DNA from: Aliiglaciecola lipolytica
GTDB taxonomy: Bacteria; Pseudomonadota; Gammaproteobacteria; Enterobacterales; Alteromonadaceae
Reading direction: 5' to 3'
DNA length: 64,000 bases
Assembly: GCF_018860635.1 (NCBI RefSeq)
Contig: NZ_JAHKPT010000004.1
Location: 363,617 to 427,616, forward strand
The translations under genes were made by a program, and so were the position numbers. Below are positions 11,745 through 23,110 of the stretch, in pieces (positions within the stretch are counted from its first letter, which is position 1; each line of letters starts with the position of its first letter). The notes below the pieces were generated by a model that was not told the origin of the DNA, ran no database searches, and saw only the letters and a list, made by a program, of their open reading frames with translations.

Positions 11745-11927
11745 GTGCTCTCCTGAGCTGAGTTAAAAATCGGGCGGAATTATACTCGTTAACGAAACAT
11801 AAGCAATGCAAGCTATCTAATTAGCAATTAACACATTGATTTTAAACATAATTTTAACATTTCGTTTAATAATAAAGATAACCAAGAGATGACACTAGCC
11901 ATCTCTGATTCTGGCAACTAGAAAATA

Positions 11928-13208
11928 TTAGTCACTAATGCTGGCAAATCGTTCAAAGTAGTCTGGGAACGTTTTAGCCGTACAACCTGGATCATTTATC
12001 ACCACAGCAGTATCGCTTAAAGCAACGAGTGAAAAGCACATAGCCACACGATGGTCATTGTAAGTATCAATTTCCGCTTCTTGTAATTTTGCCGGAGCAG
12101 TAACCTCAATAAAGTCATGACCTTCTTTTACTTCTGCACCTAATTTGCGCAGTTCAGTAGCCATTGCTGCTAAACGGTCAGTCTCTTTAACCCGCCAATT
12201 ATAAATATTCGTCATTTTGGTGGTGCCAGTGGCAAACAATGCAGTAGTCGCGATTGTCATAGCGGCATCGGGAATATGATTCATGTCCATATCAATGGCA
12301 GTTAATGGTGCTCCTGTAACTTCGATAAAGTCATCACCCCAAGTCACTTTTGCGCCCATAGCGGAAAGCACATCCGCAAATTTAATATCACCTTGAATGC
12401 TTTTAGCGCCCACACCTGTCACTTTTACCGTGCCGCCCTTGATAGCACCGGCGGCTAAAAAGTAAGACGCTGATGAAGCATCACCTTCCACCAAGAATGT
12501 GCCTGGCGATTGATAAGTTTGATTACCTGTTATTTTAAAACTCTGATAGTTGTCATTTTCAACGGTAACCCCAAACTTGGCCATGGTATCTAGGGTAATA
12601 TCAATATAAGGTTTAGAGACCAATTCGCCAATAATATCAATTTGACTGTCATCAGAAAATAACGGTGCAGCCATAAGTACTGCGGTTAAAAACTGACTAG
12701 ACACACTGCCATCGACTTGGATTTTGCCACCTGAAAGAGCTTTCCCTTTAATATGTAACGGTGGATATCCATCACTTTTTAGGTAGCTTATTTCAGCGCC
12801 AGCCTGAGATAGCGCATCAACCAATGCACCAATTGGACGCTCCTCCATACGAGGTTCACCGGTAAGAACGTATTCGCCATTTGAGGCAGCTAGTGCTGCG
12901 CACAACGGACGCATAGCTGTGCCTGCATTACCTAAAAACATTTCTATCTTACTATCGGTATTGAAGACGCCATTATTACCTTGGACAATACACTGAGTTT
13001 TATCGTCACTAAGTTGATAAGCAACTCCCAACAGGCTCAATGCATCCAGCATATGCCGGATATCATCGCTATCGAGTAAATTAGTTAGCGTGGTTTCACC
13101 TTTTGCTAAAGCTGCCAATAAAAGAGCGCGATTAGATAAACTCTTTGAGCCTGGAACATTCACCGTACCTTGTACTTTGGAAATAGGCTCAAGTCTTAGT
13201 TGTTGCAT
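11928..13208 (-). CDS. aroA: 3-phosphoshikimate 1-carboxyvinyltransferase (EPSP synthase)
   Basis: Shikimate pathway step joining shikimate-3-phosphate and PEP. The 426 residues have the N-terminal substrate loop [17 protein letters not shown], the first signature [11 protein letters not shown] (about 91-101), the second signature [19 protein letters not shown] and [10 protein letters not shown] near the end. This is the class I, glyphosate-sensitive type by its [10 protein letters not shown] motif. It is separated from serC by 3 bp, the usual serC-aroA pair. Confidence 0.96.
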   Translation of the reverse strand: MQQLRLEPISKVQGTVNVPGSKSLSNRALLLAALAKGETTLTNLLDSDDIRHMLDALSLLGVAYQLSDDKTQCIVQGNNGVFNTDSKIEMFLGNAGTAMRPLCAALAASNGEYVLTGEPRMEERPIGALVDALSQAGAEISYLKSDGYPPLHIKGKALSGGKIQVDGSVSSQFLTAVLMAAPLFSDDSQIDIIGELVSKPYIDITLDTMAKFGVTVENDNYQSFKITGNQTYQSPGTFLVEGDASSASYFLAAGAIKGGTVKVTGVGAKSIQGDIKFADVLSAMGAKVTWGDDFIEVTGAPLTAIDMDMNHIPDAAMTIATTALFATGTTKMTNIYNWRVKETDRLAAMATELRKLGAEVKEGHDFIEVTAPAKLQEAEIDTYNDHRVAMCFSLVALSDTAVVINDPGCTAKTFPDYFERFASISD

Positions 13209-13211
13209 GTT

Positions 13212-14297
13212 TTATCCGTTCCTTTTAGCAAAATCATTCATAAAGTCTATCAACGCTTTTACCCCTTCGATTGGCATCGCGTTGTATATACTGGCACGCA
13301 TCCCACCAACAATTCGGTGACCTTTTAATGCTTTCAAACCAGCAGCTTCGGACTCTTCTAAGAATAAAGCATCTAATTTTGTATCGGCTAAATGAAACGG
13401 CACATTCATGCGCGAACGATTTTGTACAGCCACGCTGTTTGAATAAAAATCGTTGCTATCTATCGCGCTATACAACAGATCAGACTTTTGTTTATTACGC
13501 TTCTCAATCTCAGCAACACCGCCCATATCAAGCAACCACTCAAATACTAACCCAGCCAAATACCAAGCAAATGTTGGCGGCGTGTTGTACATAGAATCGT
13601 GTTTTGCGATCAAACCGTAATTAAGAATGGAAGGGGTTTCCACACGAGCTTTGTCTAACATGCTGTTATGCACAATGACCACAGACAATCCCGAAGGACC
13701 AATGTTCTTTTGCGCTCCACCGTATATAACTGCATAGTTATTGACGTCAATTTGTTTGGACAGAATATTCGACGACATATCAGCGACAATAGGTACCCCT
13801 TGAGTATCAGGCACTTCGTTTATTTCAATACCTTCGACTGTTTCATTAGGACAGTAATGAAAGTACGCCGCTTTATCGTTTAACTGCCAATTACTTTGGG
13901 ATTGCACTTGCGTTATGCCGTCTACCACTTCTACGCCACCCACGACATCAGCAGTTAAATAGTTTTGCGCTTCATTAACCGCACCTTTAGACCAAGAGCC
14001 GGTGACCAAATGATCAGCATGGTCACCCACTGCAGATAGATTCAAGGGTACAGCTGAAAACTGCCCTCTTCCGCCGCCATGGGTAAATAGTATTTGATAA
14101 TCATCAGGAACTGCCAGTAGCTTGCGCATATTATGAGTGGCACGCTCAGCAACCTCTATATAAGCTTTGCTGCGATGGCTCATTTCCATCACCGAGCACC
14201 CTTGATCTTGCCAATTAATAAACTCTTGTTGTGCTCGCAACATAACATCAGTAGGTAACATCGCAGGACCTGCACTGAAATTATAAGTAACTGCCAT
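13212..14297 (-). CDS. serC: Phosphoserine aminotransferase
   Basis: PLP enzyme converting 3-phosphohydroxypyruvate to phosphoserine; it also serves pyridoxal phosphate synthesis. I placed the start at the ATG at 14297 (MAVTYNFSAGPAMLP), preceded by GGGAGA, giving 361 residues, the usual size; the frame is open 14 codons further upstream without family support. Motifs visible are THGGGRGQF, DMSSNILSKQID with the region around the PLP lysine (GGAQKNIGPSGL) and MRASIYNAMPIEGV. It is co-transcribed with aroA. Confidence 0.95.
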   Translation of the reverse strand: MAVTYNFSAGPAMLPTDVMLRAQQEFINWQDQGCSVMEMSHRSKAYIEVAERATHNMRKLLAVPDDYQILFTHGGGRGQFSAVPLNLSAVGDHADHLVTGSWSKGAVNEAQNYLTADVVGGVEVVDGITQVQSQSNWQLNDKAAYFHYCPNETVEGIEINEVPDTQGVPIVADMSSNILSKQIDVNNYAVIYGGAQKNIGPSGLSVVIVHNSMLDKARVETPSILNYGLIAKHDSMYNTPPTFAWYLAGLVFEWLLDMGGVAEIEKRNKQKSDLLYSAIDSNDFYSNSVAVQNRSRMNVPFHLADTKLDALFLEESEAAGLKALKGHRIVGGMRASIYNAMPIEGVKALIDFMNDFAKRNG

Positions 14298-14376
14298 AAT
14301 TTGATTTTCTCCCGAAAAAAAACGAGCGGAATAAGCCACTCGTTTTAAGTATGATTAAAAACTAGCGTTTAAGATT

Positions 14377-17067
14377 CTACTCAGTAGCGTCAGAGTCTGG
14401 TTGTCCAGCGTCATCGTCTGCAACTTCAGCTTGTTCAGCTTCTACTGCATCTTCGCCTTCTAATAGCTCTAAATCTTCTGCTTCAATCTCTTCTATCTTC
14501 TGTAAGCCCACTACATGTTCGTCTTTGCCAGTACGGATTAGTCTGACACCTTGAGTATTTCTGCCCACGGTAGAGACTTCATCAACACGTGTTCTAACCA
14601 AAGTACCTTGGTCACTGATCAACATAATTTCTTGACCTTCGAACACTTGCACTGCACCAACCACTGCACCATTACGCTCAGAAACCTTGATGGATACAAC
14701 ACCTTGTGTTGCACGGCTCTTAGCTGGGTAGTCAGCAATAGGAGTACGTTTCCCGAAACCATTCTCAGTTGCGGTTAAAATCGCGCCGTCACCTTTAGGT
14801 ACAATCAGTGATACCACTTTTTGGCCTTCTTGCAATCGGATACCGCGAACACCTGTGGCCGTTCTGCCCATTGGACGCAGCGCTAACAACTCTTCACCTG
14901 TTTCAGGGTCACGTTTTACTTCACCGGTTTCAGAATCACGTTGTTTTTCGTTAAAACGAACTACTTTACCTGCATCTGAGAACAACATAATGTCGCTTTC
15001 ACCGTCTGTAATATCAACGCCAATTAATTCATCACCTTCGTTTAAGTTGACCGCAATGATACCGTTTGAACGAGGACGTGAATATTGAGAAAGTGCGGTC
15101 TTTTTAACTGTACCGTTTGCAGTTGCCATTAATACAAATTTACCTTCTTCAAATTCTTGAATTGGTAAAATAGCAGTAATACGTTCACCTTCTTCTAGTG
15201 GAAGAATATTAACGATTGGACGTCCACGAGCGTTACGACTAGCGAATGGTAATTGATATACTTTCAACCAATATAAGCGGCCACGGGTTGAGAAGCACAA
15301 AATATGGTCGTGGGTATTAGCAACCAATAACTTTTCAATGAAGTCTTCGTTCTTCATTTTAGTCGCAGATTTACCTTTACCACCACGTCGCTGCGCTTCG
15401 TAATCAGAAAGTTTCTGATACTTCACGTAACCTTCACGAGAAAGTGTCACTACTACATCTTCACGTTCGATAAGATCTTCCATGTCGATGTCGTGTGTAG
15501 CGGCGGTAATTTCAGTGCGTCTTTCATCACCATATTCGTCACGAATTAACTCAAGCTCCTCTCTGATCACTTCCATCAAACGTTCTGAACTAGACAAAAT
15601 GCGTAATAGTTCAGCGATAACGTCTAATAGATCTTTATATTCAGCTAAGATTTTGTCGTGTTCTAAACCTGTTAGTTTATGTAGACGTAAGTCCAAAATT
15701 GCCTGAGCTTGCTGCTCAGTTAAGAAATATTCGCCTTCGGAAATACCGAATTGAGGTTCAAGCCAATCAGGACGAGCCGCATCATCACCAGCGCGAGCTA
15801 GCATTTCAGCCACATCACCTAACGCCCAACCACGAGCGACCAAAGATGCTTTAGCGTCACTTGGACTTTGCGAGGCTTTAATTAACTCGATGATTTCATC
15901 GATATTAACCAGGGCAATCGCTAAACCTTCAAGGATATGGGCACGGTCACGGGCTTTTTTCAACTCATAAACCGTACGACGGGTAACCACTTCTCTGCGA
16001 TGCAGAACAAAGGCTTCTAAAATGTCTTTTAGATTAAATACGCGAGGCTGGTTGTTATCCAAGGCTACCATATTAATACCAAATACAGTTTGTAACTGTG
16101 TTTGAGCATATAAATGGTTTAACAGTACTTCTGCTGATTCATTGCGTTTCACTTCAACAACAATACGCATACCGTCTTTATCAGACTCGTCACGTAAAGC
16201 AGATATACCTTCTATTTTCTTTTCTTTTACCAGTTCAGCAATTTTTTCAATTAACCTTGCCTTGTTAACTTGGTAAGGAATTTCGTGCACGATAATGGTT
16301 TCTTTACCGCTATCTTCAGTTTCAATCTCAGCGCGTGCGCGCATGTAGATTTTACCGCGACCTGTGCGATACGCATCATCAATGCCTTTACGACCACTGA
16401 TTAATGCTGCAGTTGGGAAATCAGGACCTGGAATGTGCGTCATGATTTCTTCGATGGTCATATCGGGATTATCGATAAGTGCGATACAGCCATTCACAAC
16501 TTCAGTTAAGTTATGCGGTGGAATATTAGTCGCCATACCTACCGCAATACCTGAAGAACCGTTAACTAATAAGTTAGGTACGCGGGTGGGTAGTACGTCT
16601 GGAATATGTTCTGTACCGTCATAGTTAGGTACAAAATCAACGGTTTCTTTTTCTAAATCGGCGAGAAGTTCATGGGCTATTTTAGCCATTCTCACTTCGG
16701 TATAACGCATCGCAGCTGCGGAGTCACCGTCAACAGAACCAAAGTTACCTTGGCCGTCAACTAGCATATATCGCAAGGAAAATGGCTGCGCCATACGAAC
16801 AATAGTGTCGTAAACAGCAGTATCACCGTGAGGGTGATATTTACCAATCACGTCACCTACTACACGAGCGGATTTTTTGTACGGTTTATTATAATCGTTT
16901 TTCAACTCATTCATGGCGAACAATACGCGGCGGTGAACAGGTTTTAACCCGTCACGCACATCCGGTAGTGCACGTCCAACAATGACACTCATTGCATAGT
17001 CGAGGTAAGAATTTTTAAGTTCTTCCTCTATATTAATGGGGAGAATTTCGTTGGCATTGTCTGTCAT
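14377..17067 (-). CDS. gyrA: DNA gyrase subunit A
   Basis: Breakage-reunion subunit of gyrase. The 896 residues hold the winged-helix and tower domain with catalytic Tyr in [10 protein letters not shown], the coiled coil with [20 protein letters not shown] (which should carry the arginine contacted by CcdB), and a six-bladed C-terminal beta-pinwheel with the GyrA-box [10 protein letters not shown], ending in a long acidic tail. The quinolone-resistance region reads [11 protein letters not shown], so the position equal to E. coli Ser83 is Thr while Asp87 is kept. It is divergent from ubiG. Confidence 0.97.
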   Translation of the reverse strand: MTDNANEILPINIEEELKNSYLDYAMSVIVGRALPDVRDGLKPVHRRVLFAMNELKNDYNKPYKKSARVVGDVIGKYHPHGDTAVYDTIVRMAQPFSLRYMLVDGQGNFGSVDGDSAAAMRYTEVRMAKIAHELLADLEKETVDFVPNYDGTEHIPDVLPTRVPNLLVNGSSGIAVGMATNIPPHNLTEVVNGCIALIDNPDMTIEEIMTHIPGPDFPTAALISGRKGIDDAYRTGRGKIYMRARAEIETEDSGKETIIVHEIPYQVNKARLIEKIAELVKEKKIEGISALRDESDKDGMRIVVEVKRNESAEVLLNHLYAQTQLQTVFGINMVALDNNQPRVFNLKDILEAFVLHRREVVTRRTVYELKKARDRAHILEGLAIALVNIDEIIELIKASQSPSDAKASLVARGWALGDVAEMLARAGDDAARPDWLEPQFGISEGEYFLTEQQAQAILDLRLHKLTGLEHDKILAEYKDLLDVIAELLRILSSSERLMEVIREELELIRDEYGDERRTEITAATHDIDMEDLIEREDVVVTLSREGYVKYQKLSDYEAQRRGGKGKSATKMKNEDFIEKLLVANTHDHILCFSTRGRLYWLKVYQLPFASRNARGRPIVNILPLEEGERITAILPIQEFEEGKFVLMATANGTVKKTALSQYSRPRSNGIIAVNLNEGDELIGVDITDGESDIMLFSDAGKVVRFNEKQRDSETGEVKRDPETGEELLALRPMGRTATGVRGIRLQEGQKVVSLIVPKGDGAILTATENGFGKRTPIADYPAKSRATQGVVSIKVSERNGAVVGAVQVFEGQEIMLISDQGTLVRTRVDEVSTVGRNTQGVRLIRTGKDEHVVGLQKIEEIEAEDLELLEGEDAVEAEQAEVADDDAGQPDSDATE

Positions 17068-17328
17068 ATACAGCCTTGTCCCTAAATTATTATCTGAATC
17101 TACTGATGAAACTGGTCAAGTCAGTTTGAAAAGTTCGACTTCACTTATAGTTATAGTGGGTTCTAAATCGACTGTAGATTCTACCACCGAGAAAACAAAA
17201 TAAATAGCCGTGATTAGCTTATATAGTGTGCAATCAAACAATTATTTAGCATATCTTCGGGTATAAAGGTCTGGTTATCTAAATTAATGACAGCTTATAA
17301 TAGCAAACAGATGAAAAAGGAGTGAACA

Positions 17329-18042
17329 ATGACCAATCAAAACGTAGACGCTGCAGAAATAGATAAGTTTTCGGCTTTAGCGTCTAGGTGGTGGGATTTA
17401 GAAGGTGAATTTAAGCCTTTGCATGAAATTAATCCGCTAAGAGCAGATTACATTCAGCAACGGACTAACGGGGTGTTCGACAAAAGCATTATTGATGTTG
17501 GATGCGGCGGCGGTATTTTATCAGAATATCTAGCTAAGCAAGGTGCACAAGTTTCCGGTATTGATATGGCTTCTGAATCCTTAGAAGTAGCGCGACTTCA
17601 CGGTTTAGAATCCGGTGTAAAAGTAAGCTACCAACAAATCACTGCAGAACAAATGGCTGAGCAGCATGCCAATCAATTTGACATCGTGACTTGCCTTGAG
17701 ATGTTAGAGCATGTGCCAGATCCGGCCTCAATTGTGCGAGCTTGCGCTACGTTAGTTAAGCCTGGCGGTGATGTGTTTTTCTCCACATTGAATCGAAACC
17801 TGAAATCCTATTTGATGGCTATTGTCGGCGCAGAAAAAGTGTTGAACCTGGTTCCTAAGGGCACCCATGAGTATGAGAAGTTTATCCAACCCTCTGAATT
17901 ATTAAGTTGGGTCGATAGCACAGATTTAATCACTAAACACATGACAGGTTTGCATATGAACCCCTTTTCCAAACAATATTACCTTTCTGAACAAAACGTT
18001 GATGTAAATTACATAGTGCATTGCCAGAAAAGTGAAGTGTAA
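17329..18042 (+). CDS. ubiG: Ubiquinone biosynthesis O-methyltransferase
   Basis: SAM-dependent methyltransferase for both O-methylations in ubiquinone synthesis. The 237 residues show the UbiG start [20 protein letters not shown], the SAM-binding motif [16 protein letters not shown], motif [14 protein letters not shown] and the C-terminal FSTLNRN and [12 protein letters not shown] good ribosome site AAGGAG precedes the ATG. The gyrA-ubiG neighbourhood is as in E. coli. gph follows after 2 bp. Confidence 0.95.
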   Translation: MTNQNVDAAEIDKFSALASRWWDLEGEFKPLHEINPLRADYIQQRTNGVFDKSIIDVGCGGGILSEYLAKQGAQVSGIDMASESLEVARLHGLESGVKVSYQQITAEQMAEQHANQFDIVTCLEMLEHVPDPASIVRACATLVKPGGDVFFSTLNRNLKSYLMAIVGAEKVLNLVPKGTHEYEKFIQPSELLSWVDSTDLITKHMTGLHMNPFSKQYYLSEQNVDVNYIVHCQKSEV

Positions 18043-18044
18043 AG

Positions 18045-18731
18045 ATGGTCTCGAAAAACAATTTATTTAATGACAAGTACGCTGGCATTTTATTTGATTT
18101 GGATGGCACCTTGTTAGACACCGCGGCTGATTTGGGTAATGCCCTTAATCATGTGCTTGCCCATTATGATCGCCCAGCCTGCCAGCCTCAGGAATACCGC
18201 TGTGTTGCATCAGACGGTGCCCTTGGTTTGTTAAAATTGGGGTTTGCAGATGATTTTGAAGCCCTGTCAAAGCAAGCGTTGCAGAAATGCAGACAAATGC
18301 TTCTTGACCATTACGAACAGAATGTTTGTGTTGATACAACCTGCTTTGAAGGGGTTGAGGATAGCTTAGAGTTTCTGAATCAAAATGCTATTCCTTGGGG
18401 GATTGTCACTAACAAGCCTGGATTTTTAACCACGCAATTACTGACCCACTTCCCAATTATGCAAAGTTGCGGGATTGTCATCAGTGGCGACACTTATATT
18501 AAACGTAAACCTCATCCTCTGCCGCTTTTAGAAGCCGCCAGAGTGCTTGAAGTGAATCCACAAAATACCTTATATGTTGGTGACGCGCTTAGAGATATTG
18601 AAGCCGCCCGTAACGCAAATATGGTTAGTGTCGCGGCGCTCTATGGTTACATTAAAGATCAACAAGAAGTGGTTAATTGGAAAGCAGACTTTGAGATAAG
18701 TCAGTTCAGTCAGTTACACGATCTAACTTAG
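18045..18731 (+). CDS. gph: Phosphoglycolate phosphatase, HAD family
   Basis: 228-residue HAD hydrolase with motif I FDLDGTLLDTAADL, motif II IVTNKPG, motif III lysine in KRKPHPLPLL and motif IV YVGDALRDIEAARNA. Family members remove phosphoglycolate formed during repair of oxidised DNA ends; gph and the related mupP cannot be separated by motifs alone. The start 2 bp after ubiG implies translational coupling, and the ubiG-gph pair is common in relatives. Confidence 0.85.
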   Translation: MVSKNNLFNDKYAGILFDLDGTLLDTAADLGNALNHVLAHYDRPACQPQEYRCVASDGALGLLKLGFADDFEALSKQALQKCRQMLLDHYEQNVCVDTTCFEGVEDSLEFLNQNAIPWGIVTNKPGFLTTQLLTHFPIMQSCGIVISGDTYIKRKPHPLPLLEAARVLEVNPQNTLYVGDALRDIEAARNANMVSVAALYGYIKDQQEVVNWKADFEISQFSQLHDLT

Positions 18732-18796
18732 GCACAAAATTCATCAAATTTATGTCACTCTCACATTTCATAAATGAACAGGGGGAAGCATAAAGA

Positions 18797-18843
18797 ATAC
18801 CAGATATAGTGACAGTTGAGATTTTAAACACTATATATCGTGA
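18797..18843 (+). promoter_or_regulatory. Tandem NrdR boxes upstream of nrdA
   Basis: Two 16-bp elements, ATACCAGATATAGTGA at 18797 and ACACTATATATCGTGA at 18828, start 31 bp apart, which is about three helical turns. Both resemble the NrdR consensus (acaCwAtATaTwGtgt), the second very closely. They lie about 380 bp before the nrdA start, implying a long leader if the promoter is adjacent. NrdR would repress the nrdA-nrdB-yfaE operon when dATP is high. Confidence 0.78.
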
Positions 18844-19223
18844 TATTCTAAAAATAGATTTTGTCCTTCAAAAATAATTTAACTTTTTAATTTAATCTAA
18901 AATTTGCTTGCATTCGGCTTAACTCATTCGCTAATGCAGCTTCTAAGTTAGTCAATACTAACATATCAATTGGTTGAGTTTTTTTGGCGATAAAACCACC
19001 ACATATTGGGTTGCAAATAGAGGTAAACACCTCTATCTTGTGCTCGTCACATTTTTTCTAACTATTCTAAAAAATAACCGGAAGTAAACGCTTTTCAATG
19101 CGATCAATTTACTCCATGAAGTGTGGCTAGAATTTAAAACGTTAATATACAAAAACAATGTGTTCGTTAAATTTTATTTTTCAGAGCATGGGGCGCTAAT
19201 TATCTTATACGGCTATCAAATAC
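18844..19223. other. Long nrdA leader, no gene seen
   Basis: About 380 bp of AT-rich sequence between the NrdR boxes and nrdA. I see no open frame with coding character. It contains the imperfect inverted pair AAACACCTC/GAGGTGTTT-like sequence near 19017-19035 and probably the transcription start. A structured untranslated leader is possible but not demonstrated. Confidence 0.4.
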
Positions 19224-21545
19224 ATGAATAACTCTCTAAATGTCACGAAACGCGATGGTGAACGTGAAGTCTTAAATTTGGACAAAATTCACAAAGTCAT
19301 AACTTGGGCGGCCAAAGGCCTAAAAAATGTTTCAGTTTCTCAAGTTGAAATCAAAGCTCACATTCAATTTTATGATGGTATCAAAACCGAAGACATTCAT
19401 GAGACCTTGATCAAATCAGCAGCAGACTTAATTTCTACTGATACACCTGATTATCAATATCTTGCAGCTCGTTTAGCCGTTTTCCATCTGCGTAAAAAAG
19501 CCTATGGTCAGTTTGAACCACCTACTTTGCTTACTCACGTAAAAGAGATGGTTGCTAAGGGAAAATATGACCAACACATTTTAGAAGACTACTCAGAGCA
19601 AGAGCTGAATGAACTAGATCAATATATGGATCATTGGCGCGACATGAACTTCAGTTATGCAGCAGTTAAACAACTGGAAGGCAAATATTTAGTTCAGAAT
19701 CGCGTGACCGGTGAAATCTACGAAAGTGCCCAATTTTTGTATATTTTAGTGGCAGCGTGTTTGTTCGCTAACTATCCAAAAGACACACGTTTAGATTATG
19801 TAAAACGTTTCTATGATGCCACATCATTATTTAAAATTTCTTTGCCTACGCCAATTATGTCGGGCGTTAGAACCCCTACCCGTCAATTTAGTTCTTGTGT
19901 ATTGATAGAAGCTGGCGACAGCCTAGATTCGATCAACGCGACTGCCAGCGCGATCGTAAAATACGTTAGTCAACGAGCTGGTATCGGCGTAAATGCTGGG
20001 CGTATTCGTGCTCTAGGCAGTGAAATTCGCGGTGGTGAGGCTTACCACACCGGTTGTATCCCATTTTATAAATACTTCCAAACCGCTGTGAAAAGTTGCT
20101 CTCAAGGTGGTGTTCGAGGCGGCGCAGCAACCTTATTTTATCCGGTATGGCACTTAGAAGTAGAATCTTTATTGGTACTTAAAAATAACCGTGGTGTTGA
20201 AGAAAATCGAGTTAGACATCTCGATTACGGTGTTCAGTTTAATAAACTTATGTACACACGCATGATCAAGGATCAACATATCACGCTGTTCAGCCCCTCC
20301 GATGTACCAGGGCTTTATGAAGCCTTCTTTGCGGATCAAGATGAGTTCGAAGCTTTATATGTTAAGTACGAACAAGATGATTCTATTCGTAAAAAGAAAA
20401 TCAGAGCAGTAGAGTTATTTAGTTTATTTATGCAAGAGCGTGCAAGTACAGGGCGTATTTATCTGCAAAATGTTGATCACTGTAATACTCACAGTCCATT
20501 TAATCCGAAACTTGCACCGGTTAGACAAAGCAACTTGTGTTTGGAGATTGCCCTTCCAACCAAACCTTTGCAGCACATTAACGACGAAAATGGCGAAATC
20601 GCACTTTGTACCTTATCTGCATTTAATCTCGGCGCAATTGAAAGCCTTGACGAATTCGAAGAAATGGCTGACTTAGCGGTACGCGCACTGGATAGCTTGT
20701 TAGACTATCAAGATTACCCAGTCCCTGCTGCATACCGTGCGTCAATTGATAGAAGAACCTTGGGTATAGGTGTCATTAACTTTGCTTACTACTTGGCTAA
20801 AAATGGCAAAAAATACTCAGATGGAAGTGGTAATGCGCTAATACACAGAACCTTTGAAGCCATGCAGTATTATCTTCTTAAAGCTTCAAATAACCTAGCT
20901 AAAGAAAAAGGTGCTTGTCCTAAGTTCAATGAAACCACCTATTCACAAGGTATATTGCCCATTGATACCTACAAAAAAGATTTAGATAAGGTATGTGACG
21001 AGCCACTTCATTACGACTGGGAATCCTTGCGTAAAGAAATTGTTGAACACGGGCTGCGAAACAGTACGTTATCAGCATTAATGCCGTCAGAAACGTCTTC
21101 ACAGATATCCAATGCGACAAATGGTATAGAGCCACCTCGTGGGCATATTAGTATTAAATCCTCAAAAGATGGCGTACTCAAACAAGTGGTACCTGAATAC
21201 GATAGATTGAAGGAGCAATACGAATTGCTTTGGGATATCAATTCCAACGATGGTTACCTGCAATTATGCGCCATCATGCAAAAATTTATCGATCAAACGA
21301 TTTCTGCCAATACGAGTTACGATCCTGGTAAATACGAAGGTGGAAAAGTACCTATGAAATTGTTGTTAAAAGACTTATTAACCACTTATAAACTGGGTAT
21401 TAAAACCTTGTATTACCACAATACACGAGATGGCGCTTCTGACACTTCACAACTTGAATTGAAAAAAGAAGTCGCTACACCTTTGGCTCAAGAAGTTGTC
21501 TTGGAAGAAGATGATGATTGTGCCGGTGGTGCATGTAAGATCTAA
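19224..21545 (+). CDS. nrdA: Class Ia ribonucleoside-diphosphate reductase, alpha subunit
   Basis: Large subunit reducing ribonucleoside diphosphates in the cytosol. The 773 residues begin with an ATP-cone regulatory domain (about 5-95, VTKRDGEREVLNLDKIHKVI), then the ten-stranded barrel with the redox cysteine in RQFSSCVLIE, the NLCLEIALP loop carrying the thiyl-radical cysteine, the PSETSSQISNATNGIEPPRG block and a C-terminal swinging arm ending CAGGACKI (C-x4-C). It is the first gene of nrdA-nrdB-yfaE. Confidence 0.97.
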   Translation: MNNSLNVTKRDGEREVLNLDKIHKVITWAAKGLKNVSVSQVEIKAHIQFYDGIKTEDIHETLIKSAADLISTDTPDYQYLAARLAVFHLRKKAYGQFEPPTLLTHVKEMVAKGKYDQHILEDYSEQELNELDQYMDHWRDMNFSYAAVKQLEGKYLVQNRVTGEIYESAQFLYILVAACLFANYPKDTRLDYVKRFYDATSLFKISLPTPIMSGVRTPTRQFSSCVLIEAGDSLDSINATASAIVKYVSQRAGIGVNAGRIRALGSEIRGGEAYHTGCIPFYKYFQTAVKSCSQGGVRGGAATLFYPVWHLEVESLLVLKNNRGVEENRVRHLDYGVQFNKLMYTRMIKDQHITLFSPSDVPGLYEAFFADQDEFEALYVKYEQDDSIRKKKIRAVELFSLFMQERASTGRIYLQNVDHCNTHSPFNPKLAPVRQSNLCLEIALPTKPLQHINDENGEIALCTLSAFNLGAIESLDEFEEMADLAVRALDSLLDYQDYPVPAAYRASIDRRTLGIGVINFAYYLAKNGKKYSDGSGNALIHRTFEAMQYYLLKASNNLAKEKGACPKFNETTYSQGILPIDTYKKDLDKVCDEPLHYDWESLRKEIVEHGLRNSTLSALMPSETSSQISNATNGIEPPRGHISIKSSKDGVLKQVVPEYDRLKEQYELLWDINSNDGYLQLCAIMQKFIDQTISANTSYDPGKYEGGKVPMKLLLKDLLTTYKLGIKTLYYHNTRDGASDTSQLELKKEVATPLAQEVVLEEDDDCAGGACKI

Positions 21546-21561
21546 ACCAAAAACCAAGTTT

Positions 21562-21582
21562 GGTGGCGTATTGCGCGCCACC
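21562..21582 (+). other. Stem-loop between nrdA and nrdB
   Basis: GGTGGCG pairs exactly with CGCCACC around a 7-base loop in the 69-bp nrdA-nrdB spacer. There is no T-run, so it is more likely a processing or stability element than a terminator. Confidence 0.5.
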
Positions 21583-21614
21583 CAGTGTTAAACCTCACAG
21601 AGTACTGACGGTAA

Positions 21615-22745
21615 ATGAAATACACCACTTTTAATCAAAAACCAACGAATCCTTTATTGGAACCTATGTTTTTCGGCAATCCAGTGAATGTTGCTCGATA
21701 CGACCAGCAAAAACACAGTATTTTTGAAAAATTAATTGAAAAACAAATTAGTTTTTTCTGGCGTCCAGAAGAAGTTGACGTCAGTAAAGACCGGGTTGAT
21801 TTCCAGTCTTTAAGTGACTCTGAAAAACATATCTTTATTTCCAATTTAAAATATCAAACTTTGTTAGATTCGGTTCAAGGAAGAAGCCCAAATATTGCAT
21901 TTCTTCCAATTATTTCGTTACCTGAATTAGAAACGTGGACAGAAACATGGTCATTTTTCGAAACCATACATTCACGTTCTTATACACACATTTTGCGCAA
22001 TTTATTCACTGATCCCAGTGCAATTTTTGACGACATTGTAGTGAACGAACAAATCAAGCAAAGAGCAGGTGATATATCAAAATACTATGATGACTTGATT
22101 TTCTATACTCAACTTTGGCAAACCCAGGGTGAAGGTGTACACACAGTTGATGGAGTTGCTTACACCATCACTATGCGTGAATTAAAGAAAAAACTGTATC
22201 TTTGTATGAACTCTGTCAATGCTTTAGAAGCCATACGTTTCTATGTTTCCTTTGCTTGTACATTTGCATTTGCCGAGCGCGAGTTAATGGAAGGTAATTC
22301 GAAAATTATTCGTCTTATTGCACGAGATGAAAATCTACATTTAACCTCAACTCAGCATATTCTTAATCTTTGGCAAAAAGGCAAAGATGATCCTGAAATG
22401 GCAGAAATAGCGGAAGAGTTAAAAGACCAAGCTAGAGAAATATTTATGCAAGCTGTTGAACAAGAAAAACAATGGGCTGGATATTTATTTGCACAAGGCT
22501 CAATGATTGGCTTGAATGAAGAAATATTGTGTCAATATGTTGAATATATTGCCAATCATCGCATGTCGGCTATTGGCATGGGTCAACCTTTTGATATCAC
22601 CAGCAATCCGTTACCTTGGATGAATAATTATCTCAACTCTGACAACGTACAAGTTGCCCCACAAGAATCAGAAATAAGCTCTTACTTGGTCGGTCAAATT
22701 GACGCTGAAGTAAATGCCAGTGACTTTGACGACTTCGATCTTTAA
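21615..22745 (+). CDS. nrdB: Class Ia ribonucleoside-diphosphate reductase, beta subunit
   Basis: Radical-generating diiron subunit. The 376 residues show the N-terminal [27 protein letters not shown] with an iron ligand, the radical tyrosine in [11 protein letters not shown], the helix [18 protein letters not shown] and the second ligand set in [15 protein letters not shown]. The tail contains the acidic, hydrophobic motif [10 protein letters not shown] that docks into NrdA. Its TAA overlaps the yfaE ATG by one base (TAATG). Confidence 0.97.
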   Translation: MKYTTFNQKPTNPLLEPMFFGNPVNVARYDQQKHSIFEKLIEKQISFFWRPEEVDVSKDRVDFQSLSDSEKHIFISNLKYQTLLDSVQGRSPNIAFLPIISLPELETWTETWSFFETIHSRSYTHILRNLFTDPSAIFDDIVVNEQIKQRAGDISKYYDDLIFYTQLWQTQGEGVHTVDGVAYTITMRELKKKLYLCMNSVNALEAIRFYVSFACTFAFAERELMEGNSKIIRLIARDENLHLTSTQHILNLWQKGKDDPEMAEIAEELKDQAREIFMQAVEQEKQWAGYLFAQGSMIGLNEEILCQYVEYIANHRMSAIGMGQPFDITSNPLPWMNNYLNSDNVQVAPQESEISSYLVGQIDAEVNASDFDDFDL

Positions 22746-23014
22746 TGTCCGAGAAAAAACAATACGTGATCACCATTGACGGTGATCACCCCCCTATCCT
22801 CACAGACCAATCAGACACTATTTTAGAAAGCTTGGAAAAGCGCAATATCGAAGTTCACTATCATTGTCGAGAGGGATTTTGCGGTGCTTGCAGAAGTAAA
22901 CTAATAGATGGTGACATTGACTACACGACAGATCCTTTAGCCTACATTGATGATGACGAATTTCTACCCTGTTGTTCGGTAGCATTGGGAGACATAAAAA
23001 TTAAACTTGTATAG
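22745..23014 (+). CDS. yfaE: 2Fe-2S ferredoxin YfaE, NrdB diiron maintenance
   Basis: 89-residue plant-type ferredoxin with cysteine pattern CREGFCGACRSKL followed by a distal CC near residue 77. In E. coli YfaE reduces the met form of NrdB and restores the tyrosyl radical. The one-base overlap with nrdB couples its translation to the protein it serves. It is the last gene of the nrd operon. Confidence 0.92.
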   Translation: MSEKKQYVITIDGDHPPILTDQSDTILESLEKRNIEVHYHCREGFCGACRSKLIDGDIDYTTDPLAYIDDDEFLPCCSVALGDIKIKLV

Positions 23015-23110
23015 TTTATCAGTTATTCGCCCCATTAAATCATCCTTCAATCTAATGCCTTATCTTCATTTCAATTAGCCGCTGAGCATCCAAAATCCAG
23101 CAGTTAACGC

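Noticed and set aside
18045..18731. N-acetylmuramic acid phosphatase mupP instead of gph
   Set aside because: Both are close HAD relatives; the ubiG neighbour fits either, so I kept gph with reduced confidence.
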